From positions 62,161,118 through 62,225,117 of the forward strand of contig CM049317.1 of assembly GCA_026874595.1 (NCBI GenBank): a stretch of DNA of 64,000 nucleotides. The letters run 5' to 3'. Position 1 is the first letter of the stretch, and the number at the start of each line of letters is the position of its first letter. The notes under the pieces are model-generated. The model was not told the DNA's origin. It worked only from the letters and a program-made list of their open reading frames with translations, and did not search any database. This document shows, piece after piece, positions 1-10,200 of the stretch. This DNA comes from Sipunculus nudus (taxonomy: Eukaryota > Annelida > Sipuncula > Golfingiida > Sipunculidae). The position numbers and the translations under genes are program-made.

Positions 1-10
1 GTTCACTTTC

Positions 11-43
11 CGGGACTGCTGTGTAGCCAGGGGACCCGTCTGT
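11..43. other. Near-invariant GC-rich monomer core
   Basis: These 33 bases run from CGGGACTGCTG to CCCGTCTGT and recur almost unchanged in every monomer I read, in contrast to the AT-rich rest of the unit. Rare exceptions include C-to-T changes in the GTTGTG/CCCATC subfamily (for example 2355, 5363, 9596), AGCGAGG (1980, 4988), CCATGGCAC (30861, 34990), CCAGGGCAC (41345, 49230) and GGACTAGTC (in the second monomer of the K cassettes at 41345 and 49230). The bases just before it (AACC, TTCC, ATCC, ATGC, ACGC) and just after it vary by subfamily. Low variation could reflect a bound protein or simply recent homogenisation; the sequence alone does not decide. Confidence 0.8.
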
Positions 44-54
44 CCCCATATGGG
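30..54. other. Overlapping dyads: GGGGAC/GTCCCC hairpin and CCCATATGGG palindrome
   Basis: GGGGAC at 30-35 and GTCCCC at 42-47 form a perfect 6-bp inverted repeat around a 6-base loop. CCCATATGGG at 45-54 is a perfect 10-bp palindrome sharing CCC with the first dyad, so the two structures would compete. GACCC at 33-37 can also pair with GGGTC at 52-56. The first dyad exists only in monomers with CCCC after CCGTCTGT; subfamilies with CACC, TTTCC, TATCC or TTTTCC lose it. In monomers with CACC and GGTTC the palindrome becomes ACCATATGGT, still perfect over 10 bp. A cruciform is possible but not shown. Confidence 0.7.
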
Positions 55-110
55 TCATATCAGTGTGTATTTTTAGGAAAATGCTGCATTTCTGTTGTGA
101 TTTTGCCGTA

Positions 111-150
111 AGCAAAGAATAAGCAAAGCATCAGCAAAGTGTAAGCAAAG
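111..150. repeat. AGCAAAG x4 subrepeat, exact 11-bp period
   Basis: AGCAAAG occurs at 111-117, 122-128, 133-139 and 144-150, each separated by 4 bases (AATA, CATC, TGTA). The same array is in nearly every monomer. Common variants change the third unit to AGCAAGG or the first spacer to AATT. In the 471-bp long monomers the third unit is replaced by an A-run. The 11-bp spacing puts the heptamers on nearly the same face of the helix. A reverse-oriented CTTTGC lies further along most monomers, in the GGACTTTGCGGGGG segment. It could be a remnant of an ancestral short tandem repeat or a phased binding array. Confidence 0.9.
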
Positions 151-333
151 GGATTATGCCTTCATAATTGCTTTTTGGCACCATTTTCTGAAGAAATAAT
201 GTATTTTTTTGGCATTGCGGGGGTCTAATAATGTCAGAAATGGTGAAACACTGTAGGTAAATTGTGTTTAAATTGGAAAATGGGTCAAAGAAATCTATAA
301 ATGACTTTTTTAAAAATAGCAGAATTATACATT

Positions 334-350
334 TCCGGTTTTGATCGAAC
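334..350 (-). other. CENP-B-box-like 17-mer (8 of 9 core positions)
   Basis: Read on the minus strand this is GTTCGATCAAAACCGGA. The mammalian CENP-B box core is NTTCGNNNNANNCGGGN; this site matches TTCG, the central A, and C, G, G of CGGG, failing only at position 14 (C for G). Other 8-of-9 sites of the same kind are at 3815-3831, 7576-7592 and 1185-1201. Most monomers keep 7 of 9, losing either the 5' TTCG (TTCAATC type) or the 3' end (CCGAT type). By my estimate an 8-of-9 match would arise by chance somewhere in a random 376-bp monomer about 8% of the time, so the resemblance is suggestive, not proof. CENP-B binding is inference. Confidence 0.4.
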
Positions 351-377
351 GATATTCCACTTACTTTTGATATTAAT

Positions 378-848
378 GTTCACTAACCGGGACTGCTGTG
401 TAGCCAGGGGACCCGTCTGTTTCCATATGGGTCATATCAGTGCTTATTTTTAGTAATATGTTTAATTTCTGTTGTGATTTTACTATAAGCAAAGAATAAG
501 CAAAGCATAAAAAAAAGTGTAAGCAAAGGGATTATGCCTGCATAGTTGCTTTTTGGCACCATTTTCTGAAGAAATAATGTATTTTTGGACTTTGCGGGGG
601 TCTAATAATGTCAGAAATGGTAAAACATTGTAGGTAAATTGAGTTAAAATTGGAAAATGGGTCCAATAAATCAATAAATGACTTTTTTAAAAATTGCAGA
701 ATTTGCAGAAATGGTAAAACACTGTAGATAAATTGTGTTAAAATTGGAAAATGGGTCCAATAAATCAATAAGTGACTTTTTTAAAAATTTCAGAATTATA
801 CATTTGCGGTTTTGATTGAATGATATTGCCCTTACTTTTGATATTAAT
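378..848. repeat. 471-bp long monomer, copy 1 (94-bp internal duplication)
   Basis: This unit is about 94 bp longer than the norm because a segment is present twice in tandem, at about 612-705 and 706-799. Each half starts CAGAAATGGTAAAACA and runs through AAATGGGTCCAATAAATCAATAA to the T-run. The junction reads TTGCAGAATTTGCAGAAATGG, joining the GCAGAATT of the normal site to a CAGAAATGG copy, consistent with slippage or recombination at a short GCAGAA/TCAGAA match. The unit also has an A-run in place of the third AGCAAAG heptamer, and AGTGCTTATTTTTAGTAATATG instead of the usual sequence. Confidence 0.92.
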
Positions 849-1028
849 GTTCACTAACCGGGACTGCTGTGTAGCCAGGGGACCCGTCTGTTTTCCTATG
901 GGTCATATCAGTGTGTATTTTTAGGAAAATGCTGCATTTCTGTTGTGATTTTGCCGTAAGCAAAAAATAAGCAAAGCATCAACAAAGTGTAAGCAAAGTG
1001 ATTATGCCTTCATAATTGCTTTTTTTTT

Positions 1029-4000
1029 CACCATTCTCTGAAGAAATAATGTATTTTTGGACTTTGCGGGGGGGCTGATAATGTCAGAAATGGTAAAACA
1101 TTGTAGGTAAATTGTGTTAAAATTGGAAAATGGGTCAAAGAAATCAATAAATGACTTTTTTTGAAAATTGCAGAATTATACATTACCGGTTTTGATCGAA
1201 CGATATTGCCCTTACTTTTGATATTAATGTTCACTATCCGGGACTGCTGTGTAGCCAGGGGACCCGTCTGTATCCATATGGGTCATATCAGTGTGTATTT
1301 TTAGGAAAATGCTGCATTTCTGTTGTGATTTTGCCGTAAGCAAAGATTTAGCAAAGCATCAGCAAAGTGTAAGCAAAGGGATTATGCTTTCATAGTTGAT
1401 TTTTTTCACCATTTTCTGAAGAAATCATGTATTTTTGGACTTTGCGGGGGTCTAATAATGTCAGAAACGGTAAAACACTGTAGGTAAATTGTGTTAAAAT
1501 TGGAAAATGGGTCCAAGAAATCAATAAATGACTTTTTAAAAATAGCAGAATTATACATTATCGGTTTTGATCGAACGATATTGCCCTCACTTTTGATATT
1601 AATGTTCACTATGCGGGACTGCTGTGTAGCCAGGGGACCCGTCTGTCCCCATATGGGTCATATCAGTGTGTTTTTTTAGGAAAATGCTGCATTTCTGTTG
1701 TGATTTTGCCGTAAGCAAAGAATTAGCAAAGCATCAGCAAGGTGTAAGCAAAGGGATTATGCCTTCATAATTGCTCTTTGGCACCATTTTCTGAAGAAAT
1801 CATGTATTTTCGGACTTTGCGGGGGTCTAATAATGTCAGAAATGGTAAAACATTGTAGGTAAATTGTGTTAAAATTGGAAAATGGGTCAAAGAAATCAAT
1901 AAATGACTTTTTTAAAAATTGCAGAATTATACATTACCGGTTTTGATTGAACAATATTGCCCTTACTTTTGATATTAATGTTCACTAACCGGGACTGCTG
2001 TGTAGCGAGGGGACCCGTCTGTCCCCATATGGGTCATATCAGTGTGTTTTTTAGGAAAATGCTGCATTTCTTTTGAGATTTTGCCGTAAGCAAAGAATTA
2101 GCAAAGCATCAGCAAGGTGTAAGCAAAGGGATTATGCCTTCATAATTGCTCTTTGGCACCATTTTCTGAAGAAATCATGTATTTTCGGACTTTGCGGGGG
2201 TCTAATAATGTCAGAAATGGTAAAACACTGTAGGTAAATTGTGTTAAAATTGGAAAATGGGTCCAAGAAATCAATAAATGACTTTTTTAAAAATTGCAGA
2301 ATTATACATTTTCGGTTTTGATCGAACGATATTTCCCTTACTTTTGATATTAATGTTCACTTTCCGGGACTGTTGTGTAGCCAGGGGACCCATCTGTCAC
2401 CATATGGTTCTTATCAGTGTGTATTTTTAGGAAAATGCTGCATTTCTGTTGTGATTTTGCCGTAAGCAAAGAATTAGCAAAGCATCAGCAAGGTGTAAGC
2501 AAAGGTATTATGCCTTCATAATTGCTTTTTGGCACCATTTTCTGAAGAAATAATGTATTTTTGGACTTTGTGGGGGTCTTATAATGTCAGAAATGGTAAA
2601 ACATTGTAAGTTAATCGTGTTAAAATGGAAGATGGGTCCAAGAAATCAATAAATGACTTTTTTTAAAAATAGAAGAATTATACATTTGCGGTTTTGATTG
2701 AACGATATTGGCCTTACTTTTGATATTAATGTTCACTATCCGGGACTGCTGTGTAGCCAGGGGACCCGTCTGTCACCATATGGTTCATATCAGTGTGCAT
2801 TTTTAGGAAAATGCTGCATTTCTGTTGTGATTTTGCTGTAAGCAAAGAATAAGCAAAGCATCAGCAAAGTGTAAGCAAAGGGATTATGCCTACATAGTTG
2901 CTTTTTTTCACCATTTTCTGAAGAAATCATGTATTTTTGGACTTTGCGGGGGTCTAATAATGTCAGAAATGGTAAAACATTGTAGGTAAATTGTGTTAAA
3001 ATTGGAAAATGGGTCCAATAAATCAATAAATGACTTTTTTAAAAATAGCAGAATTATACATTATCGGTTTTGATCGAACGATATTGCCCTTACTTTTGAT
3101 ATTAATGTTCACTATGCGGGACTGCTGTGTAGCCAGGGGACCCGTCTGTCACCATTTGGGTCATATCAGTGTGTATTTTTAGGAAAATGCTGCATTTCTG
3201 TTGTGATTTTGCCGTAAGCAAAGAATAAGCAAAGCATCAGCAAAGTGTAAGCAAAGGGATTATGCCTTCATAGTTGCTTTTTTTCACCATTTTCTGAAGA
3301 AATAATGTATTTTTGGACTTTGCGATGGTCTAATAATGTCAGAAATGGTAAAACATTGTAGGTAAATTGTGTTAAAATTGGAAAATGGGTCAAAGAAATC
3401 AATAAATGACTTTTTTAAAAATTGCAGAATTATACATTACCGGTTTTGATTGAACAATATTGCCCTTACTTTTGATATTAATGTTCACTAACCGGGACTG
3501 CTGTGTAGCCAGGGGACCCGTCTGTCCCCATATGGGTCATATCAGTGTGTTTTTTTAGGAAAATGCTGCATTTCTGTTGTGATTTTGCCGTAAGCAGAGA
3601 ATTAGCAAAGCATCAGCAAGGTGTAAGCAAAGGGATTATGCCTTCATAATTGCTCTTTGGCACCATTTTCTGAAGAAATAATGTATTTTTGGACTTTGCA
3701 GGGGTCTAGTAATGTCTGAAATGGTGAAACACTGTAGGTAAATTGTGTTAAAATTGGAAAATGGGTCAAAGAAATCAATAAATGACTTTTTTAAAAATAG
3801 CAGAATTATACATTTCCGGTTTTGATCGAACGATATTGCCCTTACTTTTGATATTAATGTTCACTAACCGGGACTGCTGTGTAGCCAGGGGACCCGTCTG
3901 TCTCCATATGGGTCATATCAGTGTGTATTTTTAGGAAAATGCTGCATTTCTGTTGTGATTTTGCCGTAAGCAAAGGATAAGCAAAGCATCAGCAAGGTGT

Positions 4001-4036
4001 AAGCAAAGGGATTATGCCTTCATAATTGCTCTTTGG
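1029..4036. repeat. 3,008-bp tandem duplication (8 monomers), copy A
   Basis: Copy A and copy B (4037-7044) line up without gaps at an offset of 3,008 bp. The left edge is the CACCATT at 1029-1035; bases before it belong to the TTTTCC monomer and do not match those before the copy B start. Three substitutions were seen between the copies: 1468 C versus 4476 T, 2793 G versus 5801 A, and 3927 A versus 6935 T. That is about 99.9% identity in what I compared, so the event is recent relative to monomer divergence. Confidence 0.9.
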
Positions 4037-7000
4037 CACCATTCTCTGAAGAAATAATGTATTTTTGGACTTTGCGGGGGGGCTGATAATGTCAGAAATG
4101 GTAAAACATTGTAGGTAAATTGTGTTAAAATTGGAAAATGGGTCAAAGAAATCAATAAATGACTTTTTTTGAAAATTGCAGAATTATACATTACCGGTTT
4201 TGATCGAACGATATTGCCCTTACTTTTGATATTAATGTTCACTATCCGGGACTGCTGTGTAGCCAGGGGACCCGTCTGTATCCATATGGGTCATATCAGT
4301 GTGTATTTTTAGGAAAATGCTGCATTTCTGTTGTGATTTTGCCGTAAGCAAAGATTTAGCAAAGCATCAGCAAAGTGTAAGCAAAGGGATTATGCTTTCA
4401 TAGTTGATTTTTTTCACCATTTTCTGAAGAAATCATGTATTTTTGGACTTTGCGGGGGTCTAATAATGTCAGAAATGGTAAAACACTGTAGGTAAATTGT
4501 GTTAAAATTGGAAAATGGGTCCAAGAAATCAATAAATGACTTTTTAAAAATAGCAGAATTATACATTATCGGTTTTGATCGAACGATATTGCCCTCACTT
4601 TTGATATTAATGTTCACTATGCGGGACTGCTGTGTAGCCAGGGGACCCGTCTGTCCCCATATGGGTCATATCAGTGTGTTTTTTTAGGAAAATGCTGCAT
4701 TTCTGTTGTGATTTTGCCGTAAGCAAAGAATTAGCAAAGCATCAGCAAGGTGTAAGCAAAGGGATTATGCCTTCATAATTGCTCTTTGGCACCATTTTCT
4801 GAAGAAATCATGTATTTTCGGACTTTGCGGGGGTCTAATAATGTCAGAAATGGTAAAACATTGTAGGTAAATTGTGTTAAAATTGGAAAATGGGTCAAAG
4901 AAATCAATAAATGACTTTTTTAAAAATTGCAGAATTATACATTACCGGTTTTGATTGAACAATATTGCCCTTACTTTTGATATTAATGTTCACTAACCGG
5001 GACTGCTGTGTAGCGAGGGGACCCGTCTGTCCCCATATGGGTCATATCAGTGTGTTTTTTAGGAAAATGCTGCATTTCTTTTGAGATTTTGCCGTAAGCA
5101 AAGAATTAGCAAAGCATCAGCAAGGTGTAAGCAAAGGGATTATGCCTTCATAATTGCTCTTTGGCACCATTTTCTGAAGAAATCATGTATTTTCGGACTT
5201 TGCGGGGGTCTAATAATGTCAGAAATGGTAAAACACTGTAGGTAAATTGTGTTAAAATTGGAAAATGGGTCCAAGAAATCAATAAATGACTTTTTTAAAA
5301 ATTGCAGAATTATACATTTTCGGTTTTGATCGAACGATATTTCCCTTACTTTTGATATTAATGTTCACTTTCCGGGACTGTTGTGTAGCCAGGGGACCCA
5401 TCTGTCACCATATGGTTCTTATCAGTGTGTATTTTTAGGAAAATGCTGCATTTCTGTTGTGATTTTGCCGTAAGCAAAGAATTAGCAAAGCATCAGCAAG
5501 GTGTAAGCAAAGGTATTATGCCTTCATAATTGCTTTTTGGCACCATTTTCTGAAGAAATAATGTATTTTTGGACTTTGTGGGGGTCTTATAATGTCAGAA
5601 ATGGTAAAACATTGTAAGTTAATCGTGTTAAAATGGAAGATGGGTCCAAGAAATCAATAAATGACTTTTTTTAAAAATAGAAGAATTATACATTTGCGGT
5701 TTTGATTGAACGATATTGGCCTTACTTTTGATATTAATGTTCACTATCCGGGACTGCTGTGTAGCCAGGGGACCCGTCTGTCACCATATGGTTCATATCA
5801 ATGTGCATTTTTAGGAAAATGCTGCATTTCTGTTGTGATTTTGCTGTAAGCAAAGAATAAGCAAAGCATCAGCAAAGTGTAAGCAAAGGGATTATGCCTA
5901 CATAGTTGCTTTTTTTCACCATTTTCTGAAGAAATCATGTATTTTTGGACTTTGCGGGGGTCTAATAATGTCAGAAATGGTAAAACATTGTAGGTAAATT
6001 GTGTTAAAATTGGAAAATGGGTCCAATAAATCAATAAATGACTTTTTTAAAAATAGCAGAATTATACATTATCGGTTTTGATCGAACGATATTGCCCTTA
6101 CTTTTGATATTAATGTTCACTATGCGGGACTGCTGTGTAGCCAGGGGACCCGTCTGTCACCATTTGGGTCATATCAGTGTGTATTTTTAGGAAAATGCTG
6201 CATTTCTGTTGTGATTTTGCCGTAAGCAAAGAATAAGCAAAGCATCAGCAAAGTGTAAGCAAAGGGATTATGCCTTCATAGTTGCTTTTTTTCACCATTT
6301 TCTGAAGAAATAATGTATTTTTGGACTTTGCGATGGTCTAATAATGTCAGAAATGGTAAAACATTGTAGGTAAATTGTGTTAAAATTGGAAAATGGGTCA
6401 AAGAAATCAATAAATGACTTTTTTAAAAATTGCAGAATTATACATTACCGGTTTTGATTGAACAATATTGCCCTTACTTTTGATATTAATGTTCACTAAC
6501 CGGGACTGCTGTGTAGCCAGGGGACCCGTCTGTCCCCATATGGGTCATATCAGTGTGTTTTTTTAGGAAAATGCTGCATTTCTGTTGTGATTTTGCCGTA
6601 AGCAGAGAATTAGCAAAGCATCAGCAAGGTGTAAGCAAAGGGATTATGCCTTCATAATTGCTCTTTGGCACCATTTTCTGAAGAAATAATGTATTTTTGG
6701 ACTTTGCAGGGGTCTAGTAATGTCTGAAATGGTGAAACACTGTAGGTAAATTGTGTTAAAATTGGAAAATGGGTCAAAGAAATCAATAAATGACTTTTTT
6801 AAAAATAGCAGAATTATACATTTCCGGTTTTGATCGAACGATATTGCCCTTACTTTTGATATTAATGTTCACTAACCGGGACTGCTGTGTAGCCAGGGGA
6901 CCCGTCTGTCTCCATATGGGTCATATCAGTGTGTTTTTTTAGGAAAATGCTGCATTTCTGTTGTGATTTTGCCGTAAGCAAAGGATAAGCAAAGCATCAG

Positions 7001-7044
7001 CAAGGTGTAAGCAAAGGGATTATGCCTTCATAATTGCTCTTTGG
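4037..7044. repeat. 3,008-bp tandem duplication (8 monomers), copy B
   Basis: Copy B begins inside the monomer at 3859-4236. That monomer is a hybrid: its left part (GTCTCC, AAAGGATAAGC, CTCTTTGGCACC) matches the monomer at the end of copy B, and its right part (CATTCTCTGAAG, GGGGGGGCTGATAATG) matches the start of copy A. The crossover can be placed within the 7 bases CACCATT at 4037-4043. The end of copy B is the equivalent position, 7045. Confidence 0.9.
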
Positions 7045-7242
7045 CACCATTTTCTGAAGAAATAATGTATTTTTGGACTTTGCGGGGGTCTAATAATGTC
7101 AGAAATGGTAAAACACTGTAGGTAAATTGTGTTAAAATTGGAAAATGGGTCCAAGAAATCAATAAATGACTTTTTTAAAAATTGCAGAATTATACATTAT
7201 CGGTTTTGATCGAACGATATTGCCCTTACTTTTGATATTAAT

Positions 7243-10200
7243 GTTCACTTTCCGGGACTGCTGTGTAGCCAGGGGACCCGTCTGTCCCCATATGGGTCAT
7301 ATCAGTGTGTATTTTTAGGAAAATGCTGCATTTCTGTTGTGATTTTGCCGTAAGCAAAGAATAAGCAAAGCATCAGCAAAGTGTAAGCAAAGGGATTATG
7401 CCTTCATAATTGCTTTTTGGCACCATTTTCTGAAGAAATAATGTATTTTTTTGGCATTGCGGGGGTCTAATAATGTCAGAAATGGTGAAACACTGTAGGT
7501 AAATTGTGTTTAAATTGGAAAATGGGTCAAAGAAATCTATAAATGACTTTTTTAAAAATAGCAGAATTATACATTTCCGGTTTTGATCGAACGATATTCC
7601 ACTTACTTTTGATATTAATGTTCACTAACCGGGACTGCTGTGTAGCCAGGGGACCCGTCTGTTTCCATATGGGTCATATCAGTGCTTATTTTTAGTAATA
7701 TGTTTAATTTCTGTTGTGATTTTACTATAAGCAAAGAATAAGCAAAGCATAAAAAAAAGTGTAAGCAAAGGGATTATGCCTGCATAGTTGCTTTTTGGCA
7801 CCATTTTCTGAAGAAATAATGTATTTTTGGACTTTGCGGGGGTCTAATAATGTCAGAAATGGTAAAACATTGTAGGTAAATTGAGTTAAAATTGGAAAAT
7901 GGGTCCAATAAATCAATAAATGACTTTTTTAAAAATTGCAGAATTTGCAGAAATGGTAAAACACTGTAGATAAATTGTGTTAAAATTGGAAAATGGGTCC
8001 AATAAATCAATAAGTGACTTTTTTAAAAATTTCAGAATTATACATTTGCGGTTTTGATTGAATGATATTGCCCTTACTTTTGATATTAATGTTCACTAAC
8101 CGGGACTGCTGTGTAGCCAGGGGACCCGTCTGTTTTCCTATGGGTCATATCAGTGTGTATTTTTAGGAAAATGCTGCATTTCTGTTGTGATTTTGCCGTA
8201 AGCAAAAAATAAGCAAAGCATCAACAAAGTGTAAGCAAAGTGATTATGCCTTCATAATTGCTTTTTTTTTCACCATTCTCTGAAGAAATAATGTATTTTT
8301 GGACTTTGCGGGGGGGCTGATAATGTCAGAAATGGTAAAACATTGTAGGTAAATTGTGTTAAAATTGGAAAATGGGTCAAAGAAATCAATAAATGACTTT
8401 TTTTGAAAATTGCAGAATTATACATTACCGGTTTTGATCGAACGATATTGCCCTTACTTTTGATATTAATGTTCACTATCCGGGACTGCTGTGTAGCCAG
8501 GGGACCCGTCTGTATCCATATGGGTCATATCAGTGTGTATTTTTTGGAAAATGCTGCATTTCTGTTGTGATTTTGCCGTAAGCAAAGATTTAGCAAAGCA
8601 TCAGCAAAGTGTAAGCAAAGGGATTATGCTTTCATAGTTGATTTTTTTCACCATTTTCTGAAGAAATCATGTATTTTTGGACTTTGCGGGGGTCTAATAA
8701 TGTCAGAAATGGTAAAACACTGTAGGTAAATTGTGTTAAAATTGGAAAATGGGTCCAAGAAATCAATAAATGACTTTTTAAAAATAGCAGAATTATACAT
8801 TATCGGTTTTGATCGAACGATATTGCCCTCACTTTTGATATTAATGTTCACTATGCGGGACTGCTGTGTAGCCAGGGGACCCGTCTGTCACCATATGGGT
8901 CATATCAGTGTGTTTTTTAGTAAAATGCTGCATTTCTTTTGAGATTTTGCCGTAAGCAAAGAATTAGCAAAGCATCAGCAAGGTGTAAGCAAAGGGATTA
9001 TGCCTTCATAATTGCTCTTTGGCACCATTTTCTGAAGAAATTATGTATTTTCGGACTTTGCGGGGGTCTAATAATGTCAGAAATGGTAAAACATTGTAGG
9101 TAAATTGTGTTAAAATTGGAAAATGGGTCAAAGAAATCAATAAATGACTTTTTTAAAAATTGCAGAATTATACATTACCGGTTTTGATTGAACAATATTG
9201 CCCTTACTTTTGATATTAATGTTCACTAACCGGGACTGCTGTGTAGCGAGGGGACCCGTCTGTCCCCATATGGGTCATATCAGTGTGTTTTTTAGGAAAA
9301 TGCTGCATTTCTTTTGAGATTTTGCCGTAAGCAAAGAATTAGCAAAGCATCAGCAAGGTGTAAGCAAAGGGATTATGCCTTCATAATTGCTCTTTGGCAC
9401 CATTTTCTGAAGAAATCATGTATTTTCGGACTTTGCGGGGGTCTAATAATGTCAGAAATGGTAAAACATTGTAGGTAAATTGTGTTAAAATTGGAAAATG
9501 GGTCCAAGAAATCAATAAATGACTTTTTTAAAAATTGCAGAATTATACATTTTCGGTTTTGATCGAACGATATTTCCCTTACTTTTGATATTAATGTTCA
9601 CTTTCCGGGACTGTTGTGTAGCCAGGGGACCCATCTGTCACCATATGGTTCTTATCAGTGTGTATTTTTAGGAAAATGCTGCATTTCTGTTGTGATTTTG
9701 CCGTAAGCAAAGAATTAGCAAAGCATCAGCAAGGTGTAAGCAAAGGTATTATGCCTTCATAATTGCTTTTTGGCACCATTTTCTGAAGAAATAATGTATT
9801 TTTGGACTTTGTGGGGGTCTTATAATGTCAGAAATGGTAAAACATTGTAAGTTAATCGTGTTAAAATGGAAGATGGGTCCAAGAAATCAATAAATGACTT
9901 TTTTTAAAAATAGAAGAATTATACATTTGCGGTTTTGATTGAACGATATTGGCCTTACTTTTGATATTAATGTTCACTATCCGGGACTGCTGTGTAGCCA
10001 GGGGACCCGTCTGTCACCATATGGTTCATATCAGTGTGCATTTTTAGGAAAATGCTGCATTTCTGTTGTGATTTTGCTGTAAGCAAAGAATAAGCAAAGC
10101 ATCAGCAAAGTGTAAGCAAAGGGATTATGCCTACATAGTTGCTTTTTTTCACCATTTTCTGAAGAAATCATGTATTTTTGGACTTTGCGGGGGTCTAATA

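Larger units (their letters stand above)
1..377. repeat. Reference monomer (first in window)
   Basis: This monomer is used as the coordinate frame for the others. Position 1 is the G of GTTCAC. Positions 11-43 are the GC-rich core, 45-54 the CATATG palindrome, 111-150 the four-heptamer AGCAAAG block, about 180-198 the CACCATTTTCTGAAGAAAT motif, 285-310 an AT-rich stretch containing an AAATGAC then T-run/A-run, and 334-350 the CENP-B-box-like site on the minus strand. It is 136 of 377 G+C by hand count. A near-identical copy starts at 7243. The choice of boundary is arbitrary, as in any tandem array. Confidence 0.95.
1..3267. repeat. 7,242-bp-offset HOR segment, copy 1 (truncated by window start)
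   Basis: This stretch matches 7243-10508 monomer by monomer, including the 471-bp long monomer, the TTTTCC monomer and the TATCC monomer. The match enters from outside the window on the left. It ends near 3267, where this copy reads CATAGTTGCTTTTTTTCACC but the partner reads CATAATTGCTTTTTGGCACC. Part of it was then duplicated again in the 3,008-bp event, so the offset of 7,242 bp is about 19 monomers including those extra ones. Confidence 0.85.

Noticed and set aside
1-17. Plus-strand GTTCACTTTCCGGGACT, which also looks like a CENP-B box (TTC ... CGGGA)
   Set aside because: The distance from TTC to CGGG is 9 bases instead of the 11 required by the box, and the G of TTCG is A. The minus-strand site at 334-350 has correct spacing and is the better candidate.
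45-54. CCCATATGGG as a CArG box (serum response factor or MADS site)
   Set aside because: A CArG box needs six A/T between CC and GG; here only four lie between CC and GG. Kept only as a palindrome.
111-150. CRISPR array, because of short spaced repeats
   Set aside because: The heptamer is far too short, the spacers are 4 bases and not unique, and the 376-bp repeats have no unique spacers between them.
275-320. AATAAA followed by a T-run in each monomer as a polyadenylation signal
   Set aside because: In this AT-rich repeat AATAAA is expected by composition, it occurs in every monomer, and there is no transcript evidence. Transcription of the satellite cannot be judged from sequence.
300-320. 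T-run/A-run (CTTTTTTAAAAATTG) as an intrinsically bent DNA site
   Set aside because: The order is T-tract then A-tract with a TpA step, which is generally much less curved than A-tract then T-tract, and there is only one such tract per monomer with no helical phasing.
483-768. Short open frames of 62-78 codons recurring on both strands, many giving near-identical peptides (for example starting MIYWTHF or MYNSA)
   Set aside because: They recur because the satellite recurs. They start and stop wherever monomer substitutions allow, are broken by 1-bp indels between subfamilies, and show no domain, codon bias or upstream signals. No coding sequence is called.
612-799. Transposon insertion with target-site duplication as the cause of the 471-bp monomers
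   Set aside because: The extra 94 bp is a second copy of the adjacent monomer sequence, with no foreign DNA, terminal repeats or poly(A) tail.
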